NCBI GenBank assembly: GCA_014526335.1
Contig: JACTAT010000060.1
Span: forward strand, 6,986,898-7,050,897
From: Chrysaora quinquecirrha
Taxonomy: Eukaryota; Cnidaria; Scyphozoa; Semaeostomeae; Pelagiidae
Direction: 5' to 3'
Length of the DNA: 64,000 nt
Numbering within the stretch: the stretch's first letter is position 1; every line of letters begins with the position of its first letter. Shown piece after piece: positions 36,514-54,370 of the stretch. The notes under the pieces were generated by a model. It searched no databases and was not told the origin of the DNA. It worked only from the letters and a program-made list of their open reading frames with translations. Both the position numbers and the translations under genes were made by a program.

Positions 36514-39500
36514 ATGGCAGAAGCAGATTGGGATTCAGTCACCTACTTGAAAAAGAAGCCGATGAAGGCAAAAGAAGCACGGTCACAGCAGGTATGACGT
36601 TTTCATTGGTTGATCAATAATTAGAATTTAGGCCATTGACCTTGCTTTCCTTGAGTTGACTAAACCTGATCTCGTTGTGGTGGTTGGCCCCCCTTAAGAA
36701 AGTCGGCTTGACGGATACGGCCCTTCAAGTTCTTTTCTACTAAGAAAGCAAAAAAAGATGCATTCTAGATACTCCATTTATTTGGAGGATGAATAGTCTA
36801 AATTTAGTGGGGGCAGGCATAAGCCCCCAGACCCCCCAAATTTTGTGAGCCTTCAGTGCAGGGTGATATGGTGCCAGTGTGGAAACTTAGCTGTGCACAC
36901 TGAAGAACTTAAGTGTGCAATTTTGATGAAAACGATGGAAAACAATGGCCCTATTGTTTGGAAACAATAGCCTTTGCCAGACTGGAAAGTTTGATTTTTG
37001 CGCGGGCAAGTTGTAATGGCCTAAATTTGCCGTGCGCGTTTTGCGCGTCGAAAAAACAATAGGAAGGTCACGTGACCTATTGTTTTTCTATTGTTTATGC
37101 CAACTGCGCAGCCAATTTAACAAAACCAGAACAGAGCTGCGCCGGCACTATCTTTTTGGGGGCGCAGAGCAAAATTTCCAGTCTAGAGCCTTGTGCGCAG
37201 CACCCACAAAGTCCAGTCTGGAATGGCGCAGGTTTGGTTAACATTGGCCAAGATATCAAGGTGGCCACACTGATTGCAGAATATGGCATTTGTACACCTG
37301 AGTTTTCCTATAAAAAAATATGCTGACAATAGCCAATGGAATGGAACAATAGAAAGTGGCTCTTGCATTGCACAAGTGAGATCATGTTGAAAAATGCCAT
37401 TGCCACATTTCCAAACTCTGGTTGATGTTATGACCATCGGAAGGAATCTCGGATTGAGGGTAGGGAGCTGAACAGCTGAAAAGTACTTGATGACATAATG
37501 ATTTTATGACATCGTTCTATTGTTTTCAAAATTATTGGGGGGCTGAAGCCCCCTGGCCCTGATTGTACTTGGTTGTTGGCTGATTTGTCATGTACTATTT
37601 TTCATTGTCTTTCATTTTTATTTTAGGCTATTAATGCAGCGATGAGGAAGGGTACTGGTGTTGACACAGAGAAGAAATGTGGGCAAGATTTTCCTTTTCT
37701 CAGATGATATTGATTTAATGCCAATCTAACATTTTATACCGTATTTCGACGGCCTAATTAGCGTGGCACCTGAGATTGATTGAGCGAACTAAGAGCTGCC
37801 CTCTGATAAGCGCCTCCCTCTTATAAGCACCACACCTATCTTGCTTGAACTTTTAATAATTAAGCGCTTAAGAGTACCTTTTGATCCCAAAATCACAGAT
37901 TGTCAGTCAGACTCTCTCACCAGAATATCTTTTTATCAACAGTTACAGCTGCAACAAACAAGCAACACACAGCATCAAGGGACACTGCAAAACTTGACAG
38001 AGAAACTGAAGAATTACATCGTAAGTGAGTTTATTTATGAGAAGAGAAATGTTTGCAGGAAGGAAAACTTTCAAATGTGTAGGAATAAATTACTGAACTG
38101 ATGACATCACAAAGATCTATTTTAGAATTTCCAAATTTATCTTCATTTTCTGAAAAGCCTGAAAAATCATATTGCGCCTCAGTCGCTAGGATCTCAGTAG
38201 CAGGTATCAAGACTTCAAACCTTGCTGTGACGTTATCATGGCTGGGCTGAAATCCTGACCATAACTCCTGACATTACAAGTCAGCTGGATTACACTGTGA
38301 TGCAACAGGTCCTTCAAGGTCTGCAATTCAAACTAATCAATGTAGAACATTGTGATTTTGATATTTTGCTAATTTAAACCTTTTTAATCCCTTAGATGCA
38401 ACTGTTTCACTTGAAGTTGGAAAATTAATACAAAAAATCAGGATGGAAAAAGAAATGACACAAAAAGATCTTGCAACAGTAAGTTTCAGTGTTTTATGCA
38501 TCATAATACATCTTAATATAAGGAAAAATGAAAAAATTGGTGCAAGCCATGAAAGTCCTTTTCTTGATAGGAATGGTGATGCCAATCTGTGATTTAATTG
38601 AGTTCTATAGCTCATTTGAAACATCGATGGCTTTCTGGTCTTGCAATCGAGGTTCGAATCCGGCGTAAAGGTGCTGTGGCGTTCTGTGATAGATTCTATG
38701 ATTGTGGGTTCGATTCCCACGATGGTCAAACTTGCCACAAAGAGCAAGTAGAGTCGCATGCTGTCTGTACTGCCAAGCGAAAGGAATCAGGAGGTGAGAC
38801 CACATTGAGAGGAAGGCAATCAGAGGTTGCTGTCACACTGCTAAGATTATCACTGCTCTATTCAGATGACCCCCCCCCCCTTTCTTCACAGAGAAACCCA
38901 TGCTGGTATATTTCAGAAGTTTCTGACGAAAATTCGTTATGTTCTAATAGGTTTCTCCTTTTTATCTTAACGCCTAGACTATAAGTTCTTTTTGACTCAA
39001 GAAAATTTGTTGTAAATATGATAATTTTTGTTCTTTTCTAGAAAGTCAACGAAAAGCCACAAGTCATAAATGACTATGAAGCTGGTCGTGCTATCCCAAA
39101 TAATCAAATCATGAACAAACTTGAAAGAGCACTCGGTAAAATTAATGATTTTGTTTATAGATTGAATTGAACCTCCGACCTCACCCCTAGTATCGTATGC
39201 ACCAATGTAAAGCTATTGCTGCACCATGCAATTTCTCTCTCCACGTTTTGTCGCAAGGATGTTGCAAAATAAAGTGCTAACCGTTTGCCTCATGTATCAT
39301 GGTATATTAATCTTTGCATTGCAACATGCAATGCGAATGATTGCTGTATCAAAAATAGCGGGAAACAGAACTCAGTTTTACTTTCTGCAACAATCACATG
39401 CAACCGTGCCTGGCACAACGCCACTACACAAAAATGGGGACGGAGATGAAAGGTTTTCGAGTTTTGGGCTCTTCTTGTTAACGTTTTCCAGTATTGGGTC

Positions 39501-40273
39501 CTTTTGTCTACGTTTCTCAGACTTTGGTGAAAAATTTATCTGTATATTATCGCAGCATTGTTTACAGTTTATGATGTTGTTTAGGAACAATACTAATACC
39601 ACATTTTCCACTGTATTATCACTGCCGAAGTCATTGCAGGTATCAAAAATCATTGCATGAAAATATCGCAATATAAATTGCAATTTTCACAGTCACCGTT
39701 GAGAGGTATATGTTGCAGAGAAAAATGCATCATTTGCTTCGCTCGCGACTGACATGTGCCTTAAATGTATCCCAGTTTAGCCACCTCGGAAACTTTGTAG
39801 CGCGCGACTAAATTAGAAGCGAGAGACACGGACATTGTTTCTTGGAGACAACAGTAACATTTCTTGTCTCCGCGATGAAGGGGACATGTTCTCGCTTGTC
39901 ACTCGCATGTTTTGCGATCCCGGGAGACACGTCGAACGATTGTCGCTCGTGACATGTATTCTAGTTTAACCATAGCTTGCCGCTTGTCACTCCACACTGA
40001 GCGATTGTAGAAAACAACAACAACAACACCGAGCGATGTGGTGGGACTTATGCAGTGAGTCTAGAGACTAATGTCATTAGCCGACCCTGGTTAGATTTTC
40101 TGAGGCACATATATGCCACACCCCCTATCGAAGTTACCCCCGGCCGTCTTTATGATTCTTGGTAGACTCTCTTGCAAAGCTATTTTGTGATTTTTGCCTT
40201 CTTATTCATTTAAGGGGTGAAGCTTCGTGGTAAAGATAAGGGAAAACCGATGCAACCAAAAGGGAAAAAGTAA
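36514..40273 (+). CDS. EDF1: Endothelial differentiation-related factor 1 / multiprotein bridging factor 1
   Basis: Exons 36514-36591, 37627-37678, 37943-38020, 38396-38478, 39042-39135, 40215-40273 join to 147 aa; human EDF1 is 148 aa. The N-terminal MBF1 domain starts [16 protein letters not shown]. The linker [14 protein letters not shown] is nearly identical to human. The C-terminal Cro/C1-type helix-turn-helix includes [43 protein letters not shown] and [16 protein letters not shown]. The protein bridges sequence-specific activators to TBP and is also linked to stalled-ribosome quality control. The basic tail ends KPMQPKGKK. Introns hold repeats including a SINE. Confidence 0.97.
37270..37425. 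repeat. Dispersed repeat copy, EDF1 intron 1
   Basis: GGAACAATAGAAAGTGGCTC is followed by GAGATCATGTTGAAAAATGC, matching the repeats at 1867-1945 and, inverted, 58125-58240. Confidence 0.5.
38174..38318 (-). mobile_element. tRNA-derived SINE copy, EDF1 intron 3
   Basis: On the minus strand: GTTGCATCACAGTGTAATCC, CAGCTGACTTGTAATGTCAG, then GGTCAGGATTTCAGCCCAGCC and CTACTGAGATCCTAGCGAC. Same family and order as 16701-16883. Confidence 0.65.
38667..38735 (+). mobile_element. tRNA-like SINE head, EDF1 intron 4
   Basis: AAGGTGCTGTGGCGTTCTGT is followed by GTGGGTTCGATTCCCAC, a perfect T-arm with consensus B box GGTTCGATTCC. The spacing between A and B boxes is too short for an intact anticodon arm, so this is not a functional tRNA gene. 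A second B-box-like GGTTCGAATCC lies at 38651. Confidence 0.55.
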
Positions 40274-40936
40274 CCTCAATAGAAGAGCAAATTATTTCAA
40301 GTACTGAAATTAAAGCTTATTCACAAGATGACTAAGCATTGCTGATAGACTCACAAACAGTTAACAGCTAAGATTTAAGTAATCTTCAAAAATCAATTCA
40401 CAAGTAAATATGCATTTGAAGTTATCATTAGCTATCTTTGTGGTTATTTGTAAGGCTGCTTTTGGGAAAGAAAGGATTGAGCCAAAATTGACGTTTTTTG
40501 TTGCAGCTATTCATTAGGTATGATAAATTTGCGCTTGCAGCCAGAGTTGCATTAAACAAGGTGTCGCGAGAAGTAACTCGTGTCATGAGGGTGGGTATTT
40601 TTCAATTTTTCTAACCTTGCGTTCTTGAAGACGATTTGTGACAATATTCATTTAACAACTGCATATCCATAACCATAATTTTTTTAGTTTCTTATATTAG
40701 TTTTTCAGAAGAAAGAAGAAAGAGGTTTATTTCTGGAAATTCGCTTGAACAGGGCGTCTCGGAAAAGGGAGCACTGGGTCCGAAGAATCAGACTGCGCAC
40801 GTGGGCTTCTCACACACTCAACCATTGAAGCACACAACACACTCGGCACTCTGAGTGGAGTTCCCTCCTGGCTTGTTTACTGAATTTCCTCCAGCACGAT
40901 TGTCCAACACGGGCAATACAGTTATTTGCTTTGACC
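40274..40936. other. EDF1-ALAD intergenic region
   Basis: EDF1 3' UTR (ATTAAA near 40308) and the ALAD promoter or leader should lie here. No other frame or repeat was recognised. Confidence 0.4.
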
Positions 40937-47013
<6,077 letters not shown>

Positions 47014-47342
47014 AATTAACTCAATAAAATCTCAAACTTTGGAAGCTAAATACTCGATGGTGACTAAATGTCTTATACGACCGAGGAAATTTAGACAAGG
47101 TACGTTTTTGTTATGTTAATAAAATTGTCTCAAGTTAACGATTTAAGCCCAACAGTGCTTTACAGCACGGAAACGAGCATTGTCTGTTGATTAAGTTAGT
47201 TATATTTTTGTACAAAGAAACTAAATTCTAATTAAAACTCAATAGATAAACTAGAAAAATTCACTTTGAAACCTGAATTCCAAGTTTGCAGACTTCGGAT
47301 GTACCGATGTACTCAAAAGACTCAGGATTTCGTAAACTTAAA

Positions 47343-47936
47343 GCTCTGGCCAAACGATCAAACATTGTTGGTCAAACATTTGAGATTTGCTTTACAGGCA
47401 ATGTTTACCCTTTTGGCAACATGGCATAACATTGTTTGACAAGCAGAATTCAGTCAGCAATGTTTTTGAAGAACTTCAAAAATTGTTTACGTTTGCATCA
47501 TAGACTGGCTACACCAGTCCCTCCCCCTTACTGCAATTGCTGTTGTTGTTGTTCAGGACAGCTCAGGAAGAGGTATGTTATTAGCGACCTATCAGTTCTA
47601 AGGAGCATAACAGTGACTTGTGTGGCTAGTGTACTTTTATCAAGTAAAACGTTAGGCTTATTACCTTCCTCCCACTCTTTCAAAAACAGTTTCTAACAAA
47701 AACAACAACAACATACAGCTGTTTCCTCTCCTGTACTGTGAAGCAAACAGCAACCTGTTGTTGTGGTTGTTCGGGTGATTGTTGGTTGTTGTTTGCGAAT
47801 AGTACGACTCGTGTAATAAGTCTAGTAAAATGTTGGACTAGCAATGTTTTACGATGTGGCTAAACGTTCAAGAATTTCCCTTGATGAGCAAATTGCGAGT
47901 GTTTGACCAACAATGTTTGCTCGTTTGGCCAAGGCC
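47343..47936. mobile_element. GGCCCTGGCC-family MITE carrying a nested insertion
   Basis: Outer ends AGCTCTGGCCAAACGATCAA (47342) and GCTCGTTTGGCCAAGGCC (47936), followed by TTA. The body is interrupted at 47653-47824 by a second element. ALAD/ACBD6 intergenic region. Confidence 0.75.
47653..47824. mobile_element. 9-bp-duplication MITE nested inside another MITE
   Basis: Ends TAGGCTTATTACCTTC and GACTCGTGTAATAAGTCTA. GTAAAACGT at 47644-47652 and GTAAAATGT at 47825-47833 match at 8 of 9 positions. The interior has AACAACAACAAC and TGTTGTTGTGG tracts. Confidence 0.78.
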
Positions 47937-48148
47937 TTAGGGTTTCGTGGATTTAAAATTAATTTGTACTTTGAAAACGTGTGTTTATGAAAATCTCCGC
48001 CAAGTCTGCGAAATCTCTCAGCTTCAGATCCAGATCCAATACAGAAGTTTAGATGCCTTCAAAAACTGTCGTTATTGGAATAGGAGGAGATACCCACCCA
48101 AACTAATACGTTTTCCAATGTTAATTATAATTCTATAGAGTATAGCTA

Positions 48149-51100
48149 CTACGAAATGCAATTTGAACTTATTAAGTTCCTTATTAGACTTGATGATGTG
48201 CTTTGAAAGGGTGTTAGTTCACTGTCGTCTTTAAGTTCTGAGTTTGCTCCTGCTTCCAGTAGTTTCTTCACAATTTCCTCGTTTTCACAAACGGCAGCTA
48301 AAGTAATTAAAGAAAGTGAAAACAAATGTCACATAATTCAGATAAATCCCTAGACTCACGACACGAGTCTCTAGTTTACGCTCCCCTTCTTTTGATTTGT
48401 CACTCCAACAGAGCAATTGTAGAAAACAACAACAACAACAACAACATCGAACGAAGTAGTTGGACTTATGTAGTGAGTCTAATAAATCCCAGGCATAAGG
48501 CCCTGCCCTGGCCAAACGATCTAATATTGTTTGTCATTTGAGATTTTGCTTCACAAGCAATGTTTGATAGTTTGGCTACGTCAAAAAACGTTGCTTGACA
48601 AACACAAGTGCTTCAGCAATGTTTTTGAACAAGTTCACAAAAGCATTCTTTGCTTGTATACAGCGAAAAATGTTTGACGAGCAATGTCTTTTATGTGCTC
48701 TAGTCAAGCATATCATAAATGGTTGACAAACAATGTTTGATCGTTTGGCCAGGGCCTAAAGCTGTATGACGGTGAGTGAAAAAAATTGCGACTATTGACG
48801 CAAAAGGTTACCAAAGAATTAACGACTACTGAAATAGATTTGAAGGTTACAAACCGTAATGTAGTGGAGTTTGTAGCTCTGTGTCCTGTATAGAAATAGC
48901 CTGTTAGTGTTGTTAATTTTAAAATATCAGTTAAAAGCAGTTTTTTCGTTAACAACTAAAGCTTTCGTCTGGCGCTTCTCAAAATGCGAACGTTAGAAAA
49001 AGAACAAAATTATTAACTTAAACAAGATATCGAGATTATCGGTATATTGCTCGGATCCCAGAGATCGAATTTTTCCGGAGCTCCTAGTCGTTTAAATCGA
49101 TTAAAACAGCAGTTAAAAAGGCATTTCATCCGACAAAGATATTGAGCTCTATGATCAATTGTAAAGCAAATGCTATAGAATGATGTTTCAAATATGGATG
49201 GGTTTTTGTTTGAAAAAATTTAAGGTAACCTGTTGGTTAATATCAGCTCTCATCTTGATCAGCAAATCTACTATTTCAGCGTGTCCTCGATCGCAGCTCC
49301 AGTGCAGGAGACTCATGCCCTTGAAAAAAGCGATATATCTACATAGTGACATGTAGATGCAATTCAGAATCAATTGCAATCACCGCGGATAGTCGCAACT
49401 TGATGATGAAAAGGGTGACCAGATGCTTCTGGTCACCCTTTTCATCATTAAGTTGTATGCCCGACTGGATATAAAATCGCAACTTAATGGTAGAAATAGA
49501 GACAGATAAATCAATGGATGATCTTAGGGTTTTAGCCACCACTGTTACGAGCAATGACCGACCTTGCATTTAACGTGATCTTGTCGTGATCCCTGCGACG
49601 GACTTGTGATGATTAGGGAATCTCATGATTCCGCAATAAGCATTCGATTGTTACGATCCTCGTCGCCAGAGCCAAGAAAAGTTACGGTCACAGTCACACG
49701 GTCATTGACCGGAGGAAGGTCAACCAGAACAAAAGCAAATCTGATGCCACACCTAAGACACGCCTATTTTTCATTGTTTAGTGAGGAAGGTTTTCAGCTA
49801 GGGGTATTTTTGTATGGAGGAAGGTTGAACACTTTCCTGGACTCTGCTCGTCGCCCTTTTCCAACCACAGATGGATTGGCGACGCTTGTGAAGCATGTTC
49901 ACAACAAAAATTTCTTTGGTCAGAGGAAATAAAGAGTCGGGAAATATCTAAAAGAAGGGCAACTCTTCTGATCTTTATGATCCACATTCGGCGCAATCGA
50001 AATGTTCGCAAGAAGTGTTCTCATTAAAAAACTCGGGAGACCTATGACCTTATAATCTTATAGGAACCAGATTCTTATGGAAACCACTCTGCTGTAATAT
50101 ATAACGTTCTATTCTTACATTCTCATCCTTAGCATTGACATCAAACCCTTCTTTAGAAGCAATTCTATAAACTTCTGAAACACTGCCTTCTTTGCACCAG
50201 TCAAACGCGGTTTTATCATGGTCTCTAGAAGCAATAAAAAACTCGCGTTACTTCCAGTCTTCATTTATTAAGAAGAAATTTCAGGAAAACCAAAGGATTA
50301 CGTTCTGGGGTAAAAAATTTTATTTACTTTATTATTTCTTCATCCTCATTGTAAAACTTGCTCACAAAAACTCCCTGGCCTTGAATTTTGTTTGGCTGCA
50401 ACATAAAAGTGCTTATTGACAGTACTTAAGTCAAGGATCTTTAATTAAGTACTTAAGTCAAGTATCTTTAATTTGAGGTTCAAGGGTTACAGAAGATATC
50501 AAGGACCTTTACACCAGGACAATGCAGAGGATCTTAGGGGATAGTTTTATCTAGGGTTGTTTTATGATTTCATATGCATTATTAAATTTGAGAAAATTAC
50601 TGATCAGTCAACCTTGCTTTTGGTTGTTGACTCGTCCCATGTTGAATCAAGTTGTTTCACAAGATCCACATATTTAGACCTTGCATCACCTCTTTCCATG
50701 TCACCCAGCTTTTTCCATGATTCCCTACAAAGAAGATTTCCTAATTTAAGTACCATTTAAATTTTTCAATTTTTAGGTATTGTGAATCTCCAGTTAAAGC
50801 CAAAGAAAAGGGTACACTATACGATGTGTTGTGTCATTTTACCATTTTGACTTTCCTACCAGATCCCAGAAAGCAGGTTTGCCAGTGTTGCATGGACCAG
50901 TGGTTGCCTGAAAAAGCAGATTGCATGCTGAATTTTTCCCCAATTTGTAAAGTCCCAAATTTTATGATGATGCTCCAACATCAGCGACCCCCCCCCCCCA
51001 ATTCATTGGACTCTTATCCAATCCCACCCATTTGGACTCTGATCTTGGGTGTCTGGCTATACTGCTGCTTGAAGAGAGAAGTGTAACTGCTTTAGATAGA

Positions 51101-51226
51101 CTAGATGATAGACACCTGTTTGTAAAATCCATAAAGTGTTAACATGGTAGCCTGATCCAAATTTGTTAACCCACGGACATGTTCTGCAGCCTTTTTAAAT
51201 GTATCTTCTCCTTCTTTGCAATCCAT
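48149..51226 (-). CDS. ACBD6: Acyl-CoA-binding domain-containing protein 6 (8 exons)
   Basis: Exons in coding order: 51226-51116, 50907-50843, 50724-50613, 50395-50328, 50224-50119, 49319-49230, 48885-48855, 48297-48149. They join in phase to 243 aa (human 282). The N-terminal acyl-CoA-binding domain covers residues 1-95: FKKAAEHVRGLTNLDQATML, LYGFYKQATTGPCNTGKPAF, then ESWKKLGDMERGDARSKYVD. The linker carries VFVSKFYNEDEE and HDKTAFDWCKEGSV. Two C-terminal ankyrin repeats follow: LLHWSCDRGHAEIVDLLI, KMRADINQQ, then TPLHYAAVCENEEIVKKLLE and AGANSELKDD. The family binds long-chain acyl-CoAs and supports N-myristoylation. The start has an upstream in-frame stop. It is divergent from ACTR10. Confidence 0.94.
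48351..48481. mobile_element. MITE with perfect 9-bp duplication, ACBD6 last intron
   Basis: Ends TAGACTCACGACACGAGTC and GGACTTATGTAGTGAGTCTA. ATAAATCCC is perfect at 48342-48350 and 48482-48490. 131 bp with an AACAAC tract. A truncated relative ends at 40062. Confidence 0.82.
48499..48756. mobile_element. GGCCCTGGCC-family MITE with TAA duplication, ACBD6 intron
   Basis: Ends GGCCCTGCCCTGGCC and TGATCGTTTGGCCAGGGCC. TAA on both sides (48496-48498 and 48757-48759). It sits only 8 bp after the preceding 9-bp-duplication element. Confidence 0.8.
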
Positions 51227-51543
51227 CACAGCTGATCAATAAGGTTTCATGTTAATTTTGAAGTACATAAACTGTCCAGACTTGACTTTGCTTCTTTCTT
51301 CAGCTTGTTTAAAGTTCCTCCCATTTTTTGGGTATAATGTAACTATCTAATGTAACTACACATGCGTTGATCCCTTCCACTTATTTTGGTACCTCCCACT
51401 CTTAACGTTGGAATCACCTGTTGTTCCAATGCATGTTTTCTTTCATTTACGTAACAAGATTGATGGAGGGCGGGTGTATTTCTTTTCTTTCCACGTCCTC
51501 TGATCAGTAACTCAATTTCTCTGTAAAGTTTCCTGTCTTAGAA
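51227..51543. promoter_or_regulatory. Divergent promoter region of ACBD6 and ACTR10
   Basis: 317 bp separate the two start codons on opposite strands, so both promoters and 5' leaders must lie here. I see no clear TATA element. This is inferred from gene layout only. Confidence 0.5.
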
Positions 51544-53412
51544 ATGGCGCTGATGGATATAATTGGGCTTGGTGGAGACAAGCAAGCTGTTATATTTGAT
51601 ATCGGGGAAGCATATACAAAAATAGGCTTCGCTGGCGAGTCAACACCAAGACAGATCATCCCAAGCAAAGTCAAAAGGCTTGTCGGAGACAAACTCGTCG
51701 AAACGAAAGTTGTTCAACGAAACGCAAGTGAAAAGGAGCTGTATGATGTTTTACGGGAATTCCTTCATGTTATTTACTTCAAATATCTTTTAGTGAACCC
51801 GAAAGAGCGAAAAGTTGTTATTTGCGAGTCTGTGCTGTGTCCAGTGAAGTTTAGAAACACTTTAGCAAAAGTCCTGTTTGGTTGTTTTGATGTTGTGTCT
51901 GTCCTGTTTGCCCCTGGTCATTTGTTGGCTCTTTTCACATTAGGTATCCCTAGTGCACTAGTTGTTGATTGTGGGTATAGTGAGTCTCTTGTACTGCCAA
52001 TCTATGAACACACGCCTATCTTATCAGCTGTAGAGTTCTTGCCAGCAGCTGGGAAATTAATCCACAAACATATTGAAGAACAGCTTTTATCTAGTACTGG
52101 TCATGTTGTGAAGGAAGATATTATAGAAAATATCAAGATCACAAGCTGCTTTGTCAGAAAACATGGTGAAAGTGGCACGCGTTTTCCACCGCCCATTGCC
52201 TATACAGTGGAAAATGGAGACAAAATTGAAGTTGATGGCAAGCTAAGGGCAAATTCATTTGATGTCATGTTTGATGGAGACAATGAAGGAAAATCAATTG
52301 CAACAGCAATATTGGATTCGTTAGTCAGGTATATATCGAGAACAGCTGTTACGAGTGCAGTTGAGCCAACGGTGATCACAGGGACTTGCAAATACCAATA
52401 CCTAAACTCGAACCCCCTAAGAACAAAAATATTAAACCCCTAAGTAATACCAACCCTGAGCCTGGTTCTTGTTATATGTCATGCCACTAACTGCAAGCAA
52501 ATTGGAAGCATCTGCAATCATTGCCTATGCAAGTTGCGTTGGCATCTGCTGCTTGTCTGTGATGAGCAGTTATCTCTTGCCCCTTTGTATTGTCACATAT
52601 GACCCAGAAAACAAAGAACCTCATTTTGATTCAACCTCACATTTTCAATACTGGTTCTTGATGATGTTCAAAGTATGACTAAGAATGTGACAAAATTTAA
52701 TATAGGGGGGGGGGGCAAAGCATTCGCTGATGCCCCCAGGTGCCAATGATGCTGGCTATGCCACTGGCAATTTAAGAGAATAACCAGGCTTAACCCTTTA
52801 CCCAAATCCCTCTCTTGATAACTGGCTACCCCTCAGGTCCACCATTCTTTCAGAGAACAAAGGAGAGTGGGGGAAAATTTTGTCCCATTCTCTAGTTCTC
52901 TCAAGGCATCAAGAAATAGACTTTTGAAATGTCTTCTTTACAGTTTAAAGAGCTTATCAATGCAATGCCAAAGAAAGTGCAAAATTCTAACAATTGTTTT
53001 CTGTCCCAACAGGTGTCCAATTGACTGCAGGCATACTCTTAGTGAGAACATTGTTCTCATTGGTGGAACAGCAATGACCCCAGGGTTTGAAGCAAGAATG
53101 CTTGCAGAAGTAAAAGATGCCCTTGGCTGTGGATCATATAAAAAGAAACTTGCTGTCAAGAAAGTTCAACTACGTCAGCCATTGGTTCAAGCTAACTACG
53201 TTGCGTGGCTTGGTGGTGCAATTTATGGTGTGCTAGAGACACTTTCAGAGTATTCCGTGACAAGGGAAAAATACAAGGAAAATCCATCACTGCCAGACTG
53301 GGCATCCATCCTTTCTTATGACAATAATGTAGCAGAGAAACAGGGTACTGGTTCAAGACCAAAGTTTTCTCCTTATCGAAAAACAGTTCTGCCTTCCAAA
53401 ATAACAAAATAA
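51544..53412 (+). CDS. ACTR10: Actin-related protein 10 (Arp11), dynactin pointed-end subunit
   Basis: Two coding exons, 51544-52328 and 53013-53412, join in phase (AG|G) to 394 aa; human ACTR10 is 417 aa. The actin-fold ATP-binding motifs are AVIFDIGEAYTKIGFAGEST near residue 15, ALVVDCGYSESLVLPIYE near 140, and NIVLIGGTAMTPGF near 270. NYVAWLGGAIYGVLE follows near 320. Arp11 caps the pointed end of the dynactin mini-filament and helps recruit dynein cargo. The first exon reads on through the donor for 39 codons, so that extension is intronic. AATAAA overlaps the stop codon (53408-53413). No conserved motif is missing. Confidence 0.96.
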
Positions 53413-53672
53413 ACTCAATAAGATTGACAAACTTGTTTGCATTGGTGGAAACCAGCCAACATGATACCCTTTTCAAAGGGAAATCATATCTAGGGTATTT
53501 ATTTCCGAAGATGGAAACATTTAGCAAAGGAAAAATTGGACCTCACTGATCACAGAATCTGAGCACCATTGAAATAATACTCAACTCAATTTGATTGAAG
53601 TAATTGTCATTAATTTAAATTGTAATCTACCACATTAAGATTATGCTAATATAATCAGCAATAATGCAAAAG

Positions 53673-53965
53673 GTAGAAATAGCAACAATACCTTTGGACA
53701 TATTTGAAAACTTTTCTGTCAGACACTCCTCAGAGTATAAACATAAGAAAGACTGAAACAATTGACTATGACGGAACTTGTACCAAGATGCGGCTCGAAA
53801 TGCACCAATAACAAAAGTGGAGCTGAATTGGTATTGTGTTGTAAATGCAAAGCATGACACCAATCAACAGAACACTATACCAATCCAGCTTCACTTTTCT
53901 AGTTCGTGTCCGACGAAAAAAGGCTTCTAAATACTGTGTCCAAAGATTTTTCTGCTATTTCTCGC
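53673..53965. mobile_element. MITE of the CAGAAACAGACC family
   Basis: Left GGTAGAAATAGCAACAATAC and CTTTGGACATA pair with TGTCCAAAGATTTTTCTGCT and ATTTCTCGC on the right. The interior includes GATGCGGCTCGAAATGCACC. Confidence 0.66.
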
Positions 53966-54147
53966 AATTTTAGTTTTCTACAACTCAAAGACCATGCAAA
54001 TAATGAAATAGCAGGCAAAGCTATTAAAACATAGCCGTCTTTATTCATCGAGGTCTTCGTGAAGTTCTCCATACCTCAAAAACGTTGTTGTACATGTTAC
54101 GGATAAGATTGGACAGTTGTCCCACTGTTCTTTTCAGAGCCTCTTAA

Positions 54148-54370
54148 GGCCCATTTCCACTTTGTTCGCATTCGCTGTTCGCTAGCGAATTTGCCGCTCG
54201 CCGCTCGCTTGCAAACAGAATACAGCCTTCGTGATCAATTTTAGGCGATAAAAAAAGTAAAACTTTTGCGAAAGCTTTAGCTTGACTTGCAGCAGAAATC
54301 AAAATCGCTTCGTGTTCGCCATTTTTTGATAGTTAGCGAACAGCGAATGCGAACGAAGTGGAAATGGGCC
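54148..54370. mobile_element. MITE flanked by TTAA
   Basis: Ends GGCCCATTTCCACTTTGTTC and its near-perfect reverse complement; the inverted repeat continues through GCATTCGCTGTTCGCTA, about 37 bp. TTAA is present at 54144-54147 and 54371-54374. A TTAA duplication suggests piggyBac; TTA/TAA within it would instead suit Harbinger. 223 bp, no frame. Confidence 0.82.

Noticed and set aside
38640..38720. Candidate functional tRNA gene
   Set aside because: A perfect T-arm is present but the spacing to the A-box-like region leaves no room for a normal anticodon arm, and no acceptor stem pairs.
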